From contig CM049314.1 of the NCBI GenBank assembly GCA_026874595.1, positions 27,603,729 to 27,667,728 of the forward strand: DNA of 64,000 nucleotides. The letters are read 5' to 3'. Position 1 is the stretch's first letter. The number at the start of each line of letters is the position of its first letter. The DNA comes from Sipunculus nudus. Lineage: Eukaryota > Annelida > Sipuncula > Golfingiida > Sipunculidae. This document shows positions 12,231 through 24,200 of the stretch, piece by piece. Below the pieces are notes generated by a model, which saw only the letters and a list, made by a program, of their open reading frames with translations, made no database searches and was not told where the DNA came from. The translations under genes and the position numbers were made by a program.

Positions 12231-12990
12231 AATAACGTCACTCCACGTGTACCTGCCGTTTCCCTGAAAGGTGTCAGTAAATCAACGTACAGCATGAGGG
12301 CCAAGATTGCTGTTCGTTGTTTTTATAGTCCCTGTTGTAATAAGAAAGTAAACACCTTTCAAATGCACGTAGCAAAAATAAAATCTTATTATTGAGTATA
12401 TACAGTTATTATCATATTAATTCAATTGTTTCGCTAACATCATCATAAAATTAAAAAAATCAACAAATGTGGTCACATCTTGTTTTGTAACGAGACAGAA
12501 AGATGCAAAAACGCAGCTTTTGACAATGTTCGTGACATTTAATACAGCCAGGCAAAAAGTATTCTTTATAGCCCAAACATAAAAATAAGTGAACGGACAT
12601 TCCATAATTAAGGAAAACTACTAAAATTTTGACATGCCTTGGCCACCTGATCCTTTAAGTCCTGAAAAACGGGTAGTAATGGGTATCAAGTTCTGTCTTT
12701 AAAGGTTGAAAAATTTGTTATGCATGTTGATATTTCATGACCTAGGCTCTAGGACGCACTGAAATATATATATTTGCGGGTAAGTCTGCATTTCTCATGC
12801 ATCTAACTGATACTCCATTTATAGCACAACAGAATATCTGGTTATTTTATTACGAACGGACTTCTTCATGTTTTATGGATAAACGGTACACATACATCCC
12901 CCCCCCCCCCCCCTTTACGAGGAGCCTTTTCACGTGATGACGTAACTTGGACTGTCATATGTCAGTTTCTTCAGCAGTAACGTGTAAGAT

Positions 12991-13244
12991 TACTTATGTA
13001 CCGAATGCGGAATGCGAGTTGGTGATTCCATATGAATCTGCACGGCGGCATGCATTTTTGTCTGTTTTGCCCCTGGATACCATCCGGAAAACTTTTTAAA
13101 ATGCCACATGTAGCGATCGTTTTGACGGAAACGCATTTCGCATGACGTATCCGCTCATGAGGAATATCACTTTCTTTATTTCTCATTACGTTAACTGATT
13201 TTTAAACGCATTTTGCATTCCGCATCGCATTCTGTACATAAGAA
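12991..13244. mobile_element. Small MITE-like inverted repeat element
   Basis: CTTATGTACCGAATGCGG begins at 12993, and the right end (13225-13242) reads CATTCTGTACATAAG, the inverse with one mismatch. GGAATGCG-type motifs sit just inside both ends. No coding sequence; superfamily not determined. Confidence 0.5.
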
Positions 13245-13289
13245 ATCTTGGCTTTAGTCTGCAAATATATTCGACTTTATCTGTGTATT

Positions 13290-13480
13290 ACTTCTGCTAA
13301 GCGGCAGGGGCTATGTTTTTGCACGCGGTGTTTTTTTTTTTTTTTTTTTTTGTTTCTCTGCAACATAAGTCAAAAAGTCTTTTACAGATTTTGATGGAAT
13401 CTTCAGGATAGCTCAGCAATGATCGAAGTAAAGAAAATTATTAAGATTTGATACGGAAAACATTCTTGATCCATGGATAT
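13290..13480 (+). repeat. Second copy of mobile element head, with poly-T
   Basis: Homologous in motif order to 10511-10700 (see that entry) and interrupted by a T run at about 13331-13350. Confidence 0.45.
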
Positions 13481-14189
13481 TTGAAAGGGAATATGGTACT
13501 TTTCTACGTTTCATATGGGGGTAATGAGCTGCTTAGGCGAGGGTCTGCGCTCTACGAGTGCTTTTCTAGTATATAAATGGCATCATTTGACATAGAGAAA
13601 CATGACATAAAAAAACAGTACCTCATTTAATTTCATATTTACGAGACAATGCACGGATATATACATATAATATGAGACATAATAAAGAAGATACTTTTAA
13701 TTTTTAGATAATTAATAACCACTCTTTTTATTATGCTGTTAGGCTCCCGAACAGGAAACAATATGCAAGCCGAATTATCTTAACATGATACTTATTTGCA
13801 GATAAACTACCGTTTATAATAATATATAAATAACCATACATCCTGGTAAGAATACCCAAAATAACTCCACCATGCAGAACCTCAATGGGTTGATTTAGTA
13901 GTTTCAACGTCAACAGAAAGGTTAAGCTTTATCCCCTTAGCGGGCAAATTTCTATCTATATAGTTGTGATTACTGAGCCCGCCGCGATAAAGCAAGTTAC
14001 ATAAAACAAGAAACGAAATACAAGCGGCGAACTCATATATGGGCCACATAAAAAATGTTTCTTGCTGGAACCTTCGTTGGCAATAAGTATGTGCAAGTAA
14101 ATCTGAAAATTTGATCAGGGATAACCTAAGGGAATAAAAAACTGGTAGGATTCTTGTTCACTGTCAACTGTTTTTATCTCCATGGCCAA

Positions 14190-14290
14190 TTGCCTTGGGA
14201 GTAATTGTCCGGGTGTGTGTGTGTGGGGGGGGGGGGGGGATTTGTAGGAGGTAGTTGGGGGTAGCTGTCTCGGGGGTAATTGTCCTCCTG
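14190..14290. repeat. GGTAATTGTC-type G-rich minisatellite
   Basis: Variants of GGGAGTAATTGTCC, GGAGGTAGTTGGGG, GGGGTAGCTGTC and GGGGGTAATTGTCC repeat around a run of G at about 14225-14239. Confidence 0.6.
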
Positions 14291-14587
14291 GAGATGCATA
14301 GACGCGCACGAACTTATCGTATCTGATTACTGCAGTTCGCGAGAGCACTCCGCGGTCACTACGAAGAACCGTTGAGTGCGGGTATGACCGGTGGTCACTT
14401 GCGTCAACAGAACGCTCTCGCTGTAGCAAGTCGCATGTTGTAGTAGCTAATTAAGCATGGGTATATCAGCTGCAGTTACCCACAGCTGGTCAATCTGGTA
14501 CAAGTATCTCATGCCTAAGGCGGGAGTGATAATATTATCGGGGAGGGCTAATAGAAGGGCGCTGAGTGATCTCGTACGCGCATCCAA

Positions 14588-14636
14588 AAGGACTATAATA
14601 TTATAGGATTCCATGCCCTATAATATTACAGGATCC
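14588..14636. repeat. Short direct repeat of a palindrome
   Basis: CTATAATATTATAGGATTC is followed directly by CTATAATATTACAGGATCC. Each contains the palindrome TATAATATTATA or a variant of it. Confidence 0.6.
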
Positions 14637-15524
14637 ACGGGGTCTGTTGCGAATGCACAGGGTGCAGTCACACACACATGATTATCGCTTAATCAAAGTC
14701 AAATATGTGGGCAGGTCAAAATATTGAATACTGGAAACAGTATATTGTTTAAATATATCAGATAAAATCAAGCAATAGAAAAATAATAATAAAATGTCAT
14801 ACACGGACACGGACACTATATTTAATATAGTCATTTGTTTTCTTGATGCACCCCAAAATATTTTTTTTGATTATCCGTTGCAAATAATTATTACTTATTT
14901 AATATGGTGCAAATTTCTGCTTGTCACGATCATTCGGGTCATTCTATTCACATATTTAAAAGACTGTAAATAAACTACAATTTCGTAAGGAAGTGATCCC
15001 ATTATGGATCACAAAAACACACCCACACATTCTCTGAAGTTCCTCCGACAAAAATTTAAACCTTCTGTCTCAGCTGCATTCAAGAAATAACAACGTCTTG
15101 TTAAATAACATGATTTATTAAGAAATAACAGGACACGGAAACTCTTCCGATTCGCCTCGCAACATATCCTACTGATGTTTTTCAGATCAAATAATAACTC
15201 ATATGTAACATGTCTGCATAACAATGAGTATGAAAGGCTCAAATGTTGAGAACTAACACGCTTAACAAAATGAATCGATGTAGTTTTAAAGACCTACCAG
15301 AGAATGTATCATCTGGGCCTAGGTGTATTTTTAATGTAAAACGCAGTATGACCTTATACTTCTATGATGTATAGTTATCTGAGGATGTTGTCTTGTACAT
15401 TTACAAACTGATTTCACTAAGTTTAGCTCTTGGTGCGGTGAACAATAGACAATGTAATATGTTACTAACTAATAGGTTAACTGAATAGAATTCAAACAAT
15501 AACTACCAATTCCGCAGCATATAC

Positions 15525-16036
15525 TGTTACGGAACCTAATATCAACAGATCACGTAGTCATGACGAGCCTAGATCCTGTTATGGACACAAACAAAATCAG
15601 ATTCTGTAACACTAGGCAGCGTGAAATGTTTAGGGGAATGAATAAAGAAGTCAGTGGTTTTTTCTGATAACAAATTACTATAATTTATTCTTAAAACAAC
15701 CATAACATTACAATACACTAAATCAATACAATTACACAGTACAACAACAGTATAACAGCAAATCAATATAATAACACAGCACATTAAACAAAGTGCACAT
15801 TACCTGTATACCACCACTGTCACAGCGACAAGTCCATTAAAATGTATAAGCTGGATGAACAGTTCACATAAATCTTCTCAGAGAAAAACAGTCCATGTAA
15901 TGTAAGCACAAAATCAATCAACTGTAATCCAAAAGTGAAATCCTGGCAGTGATCCGAAAGGCGAACTGAAGACTATACAAAATCCGTCACAAATTTGTAA
16001 GAAAATCTATATTTGCCGCACTTAACGGAAAAGGTC
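15525..16036 (+). mobile_element. Truncated copy of the 61.5 kb LTR-like element
   Basis: Starts TGTTACGG and stays alignable with 61455-61900 through many shared blocks (GTAACACTAGGCAGC, GGGGAATGAATAAAGAAGTC, ATAATTTATTCTTAAA, AATACACTAAATCAATAC, AAAATCTATA). Homology stops at about 16036, where another repeat begins. Confidence 0.7.
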
Positions 16037-16050
16037 CACAACTGACTTAA

Positions 16051-16091
16051 ACGTTTTGACACCATTTGTTGGTTCAATGGTGTCAAAACGT
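16051..16091. other. Perfect 16 bp stem hairpin
   Basis: ACGTTTTGACACCATT at 16051-16066 and AATGGTGTCAAAACGT at 16076-16091, separated by a 9 nt loop. Confidence 0.9.
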
Positions 16092-16094
16092 GCA

Positions 16095-16185
16095 AGTCTA
16101 ACAGACACAAGGACCTTCGGACGGACGAACGACGGACGCTGACCGATCACTATAGCTCAGTTGACTTACAGTTAGCTGAGCTAAA
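16095..16185 (-). mobile_element. TAGCTCAG-type element terminus
   Basis: Reads GGACGGACGAACGACGGACG and then CGATCACTATAGCTCAGTTG, ACTTACAG, AGCTGAGCTAAAA. It is the inverse of the terminus at 16397 and matches termini at 31016-31097, 43935-43984, 48720-48778 and 63727-63790. Confidence 0.65.
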
Positions 16186-16396
16186 ATCAGTGACATGGCC
16201 ATCCATGCTAAGTTTATCTCAACCAGCACATGCGTTTCTGCTTTGACATGTGTGCACGCGTGTTTGTAATTCCCTGCTAGTTTCCCTCTGGCCTCTAGTA
16301 TCTGGGGCATGCATGTATAAAATTTAAAAGTGTCCTGTGTTTGTATACCGGCAGCAAGAGTGCAGCCTGAAATTGGATATGTGTGAAGATTGCATA

Positions 16397-18600
16397 TTTT
16401 TAGCTCAGCTAACTGCAAGTCATCTAAGCTATAGCGACCACCCTTTGTCGGACGGACAGCCGGCTTTCCGTCCGTTAACAGCGCACAAATCGTAACCGTT
16501 ATACCTATTAACTTTTAACTGTACATCCAGGGAGGTCCTAGGCAAATCTCCTTGGAAACCCGAAATTAGGTCACGGTGACCTATATTTTGTGAACTACGG
16601 ACCGAAAACATGATTTGAAGAACCCACGCAGTCAGAAGGGGCCTAAATTGTACCCGTAAGGCCTAGAAACCTCTAACTTAACATTTTTGGAGATCCTAGG
16701 CAAACTAGGTCACTGTGACCTATATTATGCGACCTAAAGGGAAAAGATGTCATAGGAGCATCCTGAATATCATATGGACACAAATCTTACGAGGCCAAGA
16801 ATCTTCTCACACAATATCCTGGGGGTTTCTTGGCAAATCTTATTTGAAACATGAAATTAGGCCATGGTGACCTATATTTTATGACCTTTCGGCCGAAAAC
16901 ATGATCTCGAGCATCCTGAATGTCAGATGGGGACAAATCGTATATGTAAAGCCTAAAATCTTCTAACTTAATAACCTAGGAGTTTCTTGGCAAATCTCCT
17001 TGGAAACCTGAAATCAGGTCATGATTACCTATATTTTGTGAGCTACGGGCCAAAAACATAATTTTGAGCACCCACACAGTCAGACGGGAGACAAATTGTC
17101 CCCATTAGGCCTAGAAACCTATAACCAGATATTTTGGGAGATCCTAGGCAAATGTCCTTGGAAACCTGAAACTAGGTCACTGTGACCTATATTCTGTGAC
17201 AAATGGGGAGAAGATGTCATATGAGCACCCTGAATGTCAGATGGGGACAAATTGTATCTGTGAGGCCTAGAATCTTCTAACACAATATCGTTTGAGTTTC
17301 TTGGCAAATCTCCTTGGAAACCTGAAATCAGGTCATGATTACCTATATGTTGTGACCTACAGGCCGAAAACATGATTTTGAGCATCCTGAATTTCAGTTG
17401 GGGACAAATCGTATATGTGAGGCCTAGAATCTTTCAACTGAATGCCCCGGGAGTTTCCAGGCAAATATCCATGTAAACCTGACATTAGGTCACCTATATT
17501 TGTTTTACCTATGGGCCGAAAACATGAGTGTGAGCACCAAGACAGTCAGATGGGGCACAAATAGTATCCATTAGGCCTAGAATCCTCAAACATGATATTA
17601 AGGGAGGTTCTAGGCAAATGTCCTTAGAAACCAGAAATTAGGTAACTGTGATCTATATTCTTTGACCTATAGGAAAAATATGTCGTATCGTTTGAGTCTC
17701 TTGGCAAATCTCTTTGGAAACCAGAAATCAGGTCATGATTACCTATATGTTGTGACCTACAGGCCGAAAACATGATTTTGAGCATCCTGAATGTCAGATG
17801 ATGAAAATTCGTATCTGTGAGGCCTAGAATCTTCTTTCACTATTATGTGAGGCTCTAGGCATATCTCCTTGGAAACCTTAAATTAGGTCATGGTGACCTA
17901 AACTCTGTGACCTACAGGCCGAAAACAGGACTTTTAGCATCCAGAAAGTAAGGCGGGGCATATATTGTATTTGTTAAGCCTAGAATCTTCTAATGTAACA
18001 TTCTGAGACATCTTTGGCAAATGTATGTGGTTACTGAAATTAGGTCACCATGACCTATATATTGCGACCTTTGGGAAAAGAAGACATATAAGCACCTAGA
18101 CAGTCAGTCAGGGCACACATTGTATCTGTTAGGCCTAGAATCTTCTAATGTAACATTCTTAGACGTCCTTGGCAAGTGTCCTTGGAAAAATTAAATTAGG
18201 TCACGATGACCTATATTTTGTAACCTATCAGAAAATATATCATATAAGCACCCAGACAGTCAGACAGGGCACAAATTGTATCCATTAGGCCTAGAATCTT
18301 TTAACATTAAATTCAGAGAGGTCCTAGTCAATTTTCCTTTGAAACCTGAAATTAGGTCATGGTGGCCTATACTGTGTGACCTATGGTCTGAAAAATAGTT
18401 TTGCGCACCAATACAGACAAGGCACAGATTTTATCAAATAGCCCTAGACTCTTCTAACATGACATTCAGGGAAATCCTTGGCAATTCTTGCAAACCTGGA
18501 ATTTGATCATGGTGACATATAATCTGCTAGCTATGGACCAGAAACAAGATTTTGAGCACCCAGACAAACAGGGTACAAATTGTATCTATTTTCCTTGTGA
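16397..18600 (+). mobile_element. TAGCTCAG-type element with about 155 bp minisatellite
   Basis: A terminus (AGCTCAGCTAACTGCAAGTC, then AGCTATAGCGACC) and a TCCG-rich spacer lead into about 14 tandem units of roughly 155 bp; one unit near 17640-17730 is only 90 bp. Recognition blocks in each unit are GGCCTAGAATCTTCTAAC, CTAGGCAAATCTCCTTGG, AAACCTGAAATTAGGTCA, then a palindrome and GGCCGAAAACATGAT or GGGAAAAGATGTCATA. The two block types partly alternate, giving a dimeric higher-order pattern. No coding sequence. Related pieces occur at 43.5-44.0, 48.6 and 63.8 kb. Confidence 0.8.
16568..18212. promoter_or_regulatory. Array of IR3 nuclear-receptor-type palindromes
   Basis: Six perfect AGGTCAnnnTGACCT sites lie at 16568-16582, 16707-16721, 17174-17188, 17885-17899, 18042-18056 and 18198-18212. 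Five more have one mismatch (16859, 17016, 17330, 17730, 18354). This is the consensus oestrogen response element. Spacers vary (CGG, CTG, CTG, TGG, CCA, CGA). In some units a further TGACCT or GACCT follows 8 bp downstream. Binding is inferred, not shown. Confidence 0.5.
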
Positions 18601-18619
18601 ACCTTGTGAATCATTGTGA

Positions 18620-19260
18620 ACCCAGGGGGTCCTGGGCTGGTATACTATGAATCCTGAAATTTTTATTTTCTGTCAATTTTTTCAACACTGTAACATTTGC
18701 CATAGGCTATTCTCACAGACAATATATAACATTAATAAAAAACATGAGCATTAATTAAATTAGCTGAGCGTCATCGCCCATGGGCCACTTCTTTAAATAT
18801 GTGAGATGATTATATCTAGTGGGGGATTATTGTTACATAAGGCAAAGGCATCATTTACCATATCCATATTCTTAATTCTTTAAAAAAATGCATTTATGCT
18901 TTTGGATGAAACACAAAATGTTTTGATATATTGGGCAATATTGTAATCATGTTGCCCAGGCTATATTGTTCAAGTATATCTTAACTAAAATTTTTATATT
19001 AAATAACTAATGTTTATGTGTATTTTTTTAAAATAAATCATGGACACGGAGAGCCAGGGTGTATGTGTATACTTACTTGAAGATCCAGCATGCATTCAAG
19101 AACGTAGCTGTACAGCCTGCTGATCAACTACTAGATTGTGCAGCCTGGAAAGAGTTTGACAGATGTTTAATCAGTCCTTTTTGTTAACCTGTGAATTATT
19201 CTGTTTATAATTTCACATTTCATATCACATGAACCTCCATCGCAGCTACTGTGTATTTGA
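18620..19260. other. Intergenic, no recognised gene
   Basis: AT-rich. A possible element end (TTAGCTGAGCGTCATCGCC) lies at about 18760. Confidence 0.35.
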
Positions 19261-19265
19261 TATTT

Positions 19266-19268
<3 letters not shown>

Positions 19269-19324
<56 letters not shown>
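19269..19324. repeat. (TA)n microsatellite
   Basis: Uninterrupted TA run. Confidence 0.95.
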
Positions 19325-19327
<3 letters not shown>

Positions 19328-19604
19328 CTTGTATTAGGAAGATAAATCAAAGGGTCACATAGATGGTCTTGTGGGAAAATCTGTGTCATACTTTGAAGCT
19401 TTAGTTTGAACATGATTTACGATGTTTTACGTCATTATCGAACCATGAGAATGAATTTATTATGTTTTATTATATGTGAATATTTATTATTAAATGTAAA
19501 AATCAATACAGTTTTACTAAATCGATTGAATATAGGCATATGCAATGGTCAGTGACTGCTTCAAGAGCCAGGCAACAGCCAAACATTCCCGCGTCCTTTC
19601 GTAC

Positions 19605-20255
19605 GTTTGGGCCTTAGTTCATCACATGATGGATCATCACATGTGGACTGGAATCAGTTACTAGAATCACCGGATCAAAGGGGGGGGGGGGGGAGTCCAG
19701 GGGGTCCGGAGATTTTCAGCCAACGTAACCTTTTTCAAGGGTTTCAGGGAATTTTTGCTTTTTGCAGCCTTGACATCCCCACGCCCCTTCTGGACCTATG
19801 GACATTTTTTATAAGCTTTGTCATTAGTAGCTTTAGTTAAACCCCCTCCCCCCTTTTTTTCTAAATCCTGGATTCGCCCCTGTCATACATATGTTTAGAT
19901 ACGGGTTTGACCTTAGCATATCAACAGGATGTTTGACCTACATGCAGTGTGTACAAAACTCTTTCGAGCTACGCTGTGTCTGGTGAATTATGCTCATTTA
20001 AATATATTATTTCAAGGCCAGGCTTAAATAAACACGCGTGGACACTGAACGATCGGTCGGGGTAGTGGTGGGGACAGTTGACTGAATACTCTTTTTATAC
20101 CAGCACATGGAAAATGGAAACAAACAGCTGCCATTTCTGTCAGCTCGTGCCTTGTCAAATAATCCAGAGAAAGAAATAAATCACACGCGCTTCTCCTACT
20201 TGGACATTAACTAGGCTTCGGCCTTTTCAACCAGTCCAAACGTAATAGCCTAGCT
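19605..20255 (+). mobile_element. Dispersed 640 bp repeat, copy 1, with hAT-like MITE
   Basis: Closely similar to 38326-38980 from TTCATCACATGATGGATC to the GGCCTTTTCAACCAGTCC block. It includes a G run at 19680-19694. The block that ends AAATCCTGGATTCGCCCCTG near 19880 resembles the CAGGGGCGGATCCAGG termini of hAT-type MITEs in inverse orientation. Confidence 0.65.
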
Positions 20256-20379
20256 GTTAAGAGAAGAATCGTGCTACAAATGAAAGAAGCATGAAACTTG
20301 GCATATCATTTGTCCATACTATACTCAATATTTTCAGATATAGGGCCGAGCGGAATTCATCCTATCTTGGTTAAAATCC

Positions 20380-20403
20380 AAGATGGCGGCCAAGATGGCT
20401 GCC
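20380..20403 (+). promoter_or_regulatory. Tandem YY1-type motif within a repeat
   Basis: AAGATGGCGGCC is followed directly by AAGATGGCTGCC. The core AAGATGGCGGC is the consensus YY1 site. It sits in repetitive sequence, so function is uncertain. Confidence 0.35.
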
Positions 20404-21004
20404 GTATTATGAAATATCAGTATATCCGGTTATATTTGCCCTAGAATGCATTTCAAGTGCACTATTTCTATGTTTTTTGGGGTCACGAAATTCATTTGTA
20501 AGGGTTTCAAGTTTGTATAATGACTGTATAAATGAATTATGGTTTTGTTGATTTTGAAATTATGCTAAATTTGCCTTTGTCTAGCACATTAAATAGCAAA
20601 CATTATTTTTTTTAATTCTGCACAGCAGTCGCATACTTTGTCATTTTTCTCAAATGGAAGTGTCATTCTCTTAACCAGGTTTGTTTGTTTTATCACACAT
20701 TTTGATACTTGAATGGTAGAACAGTTTTGTTGCAATATTTAATATTTCATCTTTTTAATTTCCCTTTATTTAGATGCTGATCAGTGTAATTCTTTGAAGA
20801 GGGGATGAGTGCAAATAACCTGTCTGTCAAAATCTAAAATAATATTCATAACTTGATATGTCCACAAAAAAACCCCACTAACCATTAAGATATTTATAAC
20901 CTACATACATGTAATTAGATTCTACGATCGACTTAACTTTCATGTAAACCTCTGCAGAGCCATTAGGAAATATCAAATGCATAAATAAAAACTGTGCTGA
21001 CATT

Positions 21005-21007
<3 letters not shown>

Positions 21008-21046
<39 letters not shown>
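21008..21046. repeat. (TA)n microsatellite
   Basis: Uninterrupted TA run. Confidence 0.95.
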
Positions 21047-21049
<3 letters not shown>

Positions 21050-22899
21050 TTAAGTAGTTGAGCCCTATGTCTGTTTCTATGTAATGAAATGGCGATTGAG
21101 CGGTAAACCGCTCTTCTATCTACACTAGCGCCCCGGATTTTTATCAACATTGTTCCTATAAGAGTGGGTTGTAGTGGTCCGTCAAAGGTTGGTTGTTGTC
21201 TCAGTGTCCTTCGATTTCCTCCATCCCCTAAATATAAACGAGTGTAACAATTCACGCCATGGAGAGGGGCTTGTAATAGTTATATAACTAATTGTACAAT
21301 CCATATAAAGATATATACTAATAAAATAAAAAATCCATATAAAATACGTTTACCTGGCTTATATTTATTATGTCAGACTCAATATGTGCGTGACAGGATA
21401 AAGACATATATAAAAAGTTCACACCTGTTAGATTCTATGCCATCTGTGTATGCATTACATTTTTTTCTCAAAGTGTCTAATTTATCAGCTATGAGCTAAG
21501 TTGTATTATATAATTTTTTCTGATTATTATGATTTTTCTGTTTGATTTAATAAGGGGCGACGGATGAAAGAAATTTAGCTATCATGTCTGGTATCACATT
21601 TTGAGCTTGATATATCCGCGAAGAATAGTAAGGATTTGTTAAAATCTACAAACATGATATTAAATTTTACGATCATCTTAACTTTCATGTAAACCTTTAT
21701 CGGTGAAACTGGGAAATATCATATTGTAGTGCTTAAATTTGATAAACATGTACTAATTACATGCATTTGAACACCATGCGAGTTTTTACGGAAAATCGTA
21801 TCTATAGATTATTTGCACTACATGCGTGCATGACAGGATACATACATATGTAGAAGCTCACACCTGTTTGCTGTATAGATTCTATGCTTTTTTTGCAACA
21901 AGATTTTGGGTTTTACACTGTATGCTGGCATGCAGACAGAATAAGCACACATTCAGAGGAGCATAACATGTTGCTAAATGCTACCTTCTTGCTGTGGTGA
22001 TGAATGCATGACATAATCAACATACATGTAGATACCTTTGCAGATTGCTAAAATTGTGATGTTGTGCTTATGCCCATTTGAAATAATCAACGGGTATCAG
22101 TAAAATATCACTACTGCTGTGTTGCTATTTTCGTGATTTAAAACTTTTTTCCTTTTTAACGAGTTGGCATTTACTTTTCATGACGTGTTGGTGTCAACAG
22201 AATACTTTCATTTGCTAACGTTATGGACACTTGTAGACTCATGTAGTACATGCATGTATTATTTGAATATTTATCACATGTATCGAACTGCCAATGCTGC
22301 CAGTTTTTAGGCCAGCTGTGGCTTAAAAACTTTTTTCAATTTTGGCTCTTGTGGCTTTTGCTTTTTCATAGATGTATGGATGTGAAAAATATAATTAACC
22401 TTTAGGTTCCAGACACACATTTTATCTTCATCATCTTGATTTCATCAATATTCAGTACAAAGTTTTGTTTGGGTTTCTATTGACTTGATTGTTGAATGTA
22501 ACGGTTCTGTTATTGAAGCTGCTGTGCTATGGCGGTCAATTGATTTTTAACTTTCTGTCAGCTTTATGTCCATATGCAGAATGTTTGGGAAACTTGTATT
22601 CATACCACATGCTTCATCAAGTGAACTTACATTAATGAGAATACACTAGTTCTGAATATTATTTCTGAATATTAATACTACTGAACAGAATAGTTTATTA
22701 CATAACATTTTGCAATTTTGCCATCAACATTTTTCAAGCTTATTCCTTAATAATTTCTTTTAGATCTGAGAGAAAAACAGTGTTTTCTTCTGGTAAATCA
22801 CACATTTCCAATTTGCTAACTCTCGGTTCTGTTTATCTTATGTGCAAGGCTCAGTGCGATCTACACCTTTGCATCATGTGCACATGGTATTATTTTTTT

Positions 22900-23684
22900 C
22901 AAATAAATGTAGTAAATATTTATTATTTCTAATAATATTTATAAATACATGTAAGGAATATAAAAGGTGTGCATTATGTAAGCATTAAAGTATTTTTAGA
23001 CAATAACGGGAAAGGCAAAGTCAATGTCAGCTAATTGGTAAGGATTATCTTACCATACATCACCAAAGTAGCAGATAAGTAACAAACTGCACAAGTATCT
23101 GTCATGCACAATCACTACAGTACAAAGATAGCATATAAAGGGGTAGGATATCACCTACTGGTTACGACTTTGAACTAAGGAGTTGTAAGTATCCACTTCG
23201 AATTCTCTCGTGATATCTCCATAGCATAATGATGAAAACTCGCCAGAAACCAATATATATCCCTCTAATGTCTTAAAGATAGCTTATGACTTCTTTTAAA
23301 GAAGATACCGTCTTTATCGTATAGATATCCCAATTCTAATAGAAAGTGATACTCTAAATCTATTCTTTATAAAAAAAGCATACAGCAAAATGTTGTGAGC
23401 TTCTAAATGTGTACTGATTCTGTCTTCATGCAAAAAAAAAGAGTCCATCACCTGCACAATCACCTCATAGTGAAATAGTCATTGGATCTATACACCTGAT
23501 TGGTGTGAGTATCTGCCAGTATGTGTATCCTGCCATGCATGCATTCACTCTGAAATAAAATTTATAAACAAATAAAATTTATTTGACATGGATTGTACAA
23601 CTAGTTATGATATATAACTAATTCAGGGCAGCTCCATGACATCCATTATTTCAAGTTGTCTTCTTCTTTCATCTTTTAAACAAT

Positions 23685-23690
<6 letters not shown>
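22900..23690. other. Intergenic, no recognised gene
   Basis: AT-rich sequence with no open frame of note and no repeat I could pair within the window. Confidence 0.35.

Positions 23691-23729
<39 letters not shown>
23691..23729. repeat. (TA)n microsatellite
   Basis: Uninterrupted TA run. Confidence 0.95.
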
Positions 23730-23733
<4 letters not shown>

Positions 23734-24109
23734 TAACTATACGTTAAATATTTTAGTGTATGAAAATATAATTTTTGTTTTTAATTAAATTTTCATTAAG
23801 TTTAGTTACAGGTACGTGGGGAGGGTTTGGGAAGGAGATACCCTCTCGCATATTGGGAAATTTTTTGAATACTCAATGTAAAGAGGACATTTTGAGGCAT
23901 TTTTTCACCAACAAATGAGGATTACCTATTCCTAAAAAACTGTTCCCTTATGTCTTTTGGTTTTTAGTCAAACGATAGAGAGGTTTAATATTTAATATTT
24001 ATATTTCTTCAAAATTAGGATATAATTGCTTATTAATAAAAAGAAATATAAAAAACAAAAATTAATCACGATTTTAGATAAAATGAGAGATATTGTGTGC
24101 TCTACGTTC

Positions 24110-24200
24110 GGGGAGCCTCGTGCCGAAGGCGCCCCCTCTGGATCCGCCAGTGATAGCAAGGCAATTTAATACCCCCCCCCCCCCTGGCTATGCCCCTCGG
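24110..24200 (-). repeat. Mobile element remnant with poly-C
   Basis: Contains GCGCCCCCTCTGGATCCGCC and a C run followed by TGGCTATGCCCCT. These resemble ends of dispersed MITE-type repeats. A similar remnant is at 57607-57640 (TTGCGCCCTCTATGGATGC). Confidence 0.4.

Larger units (their letters stand above)
10809..12231 (+). mobile_element. Helitron/pearl-like non-autonomous element
   Basis: The ends carry a perfect 14 bp inverted repeat: TGTATCCGCCAAAA at 10809-10822 and TTTTGGCGGATACA at 12218-12231. The right copy is also one arm of a terminal hairpin. A central tandem array occupies about 10880-12080. Inverted subterminal sequence, a 3' hairpin and a core of tandem repeats match the known layout of Helentron-derived elements, including the oyster pearl elements. 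It has no coding capacity. The family name is an inference from architecture. The sequence of the left flank (10511-10700) may belong to the same element. Confidence 0.55.
20270..22900. other. Repeat-derived region with diverged internal duplications
   Basis: The stretch around 20920-20965 (ACTTTCATGTAAACCT, then GGAAATATC) recurs at 21680-21725. The stretch at 21380-21440 (TGACAGGATAAAGACATAT, TTCACACCTGTTAGATTC) recurs at 21830-21885. No coding sequence recognised. Confidence 0.5.

Noticed and set aside
14170-14290. Minus-strand proline-rich peptide (repeats of QLPPRQLPP type)
   Set aside because: Explained by the G-rich minisatellite on the opposite strand.
15569-15784. Minus-strand 71-codon hydrophobic frame
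   Set aside because: It lies inside the truncated LTR-like repeat, and the second copy at 61.6 kb does not preserve it as a protein.
16429-17385. Minus-strand frames repeating SQNIGHRDLISGFQGDLPR-like peptides
   Set aside because: The repeated peptide is simply the translated 155 bp minisatellite, with stops between units.
16397-18600. CRISPR-like array
   Set aside because: Units are about 155 bp, diverged along their whole length, with no short identical repeats or unique spacers, and the genome is clearly eukaryotic.
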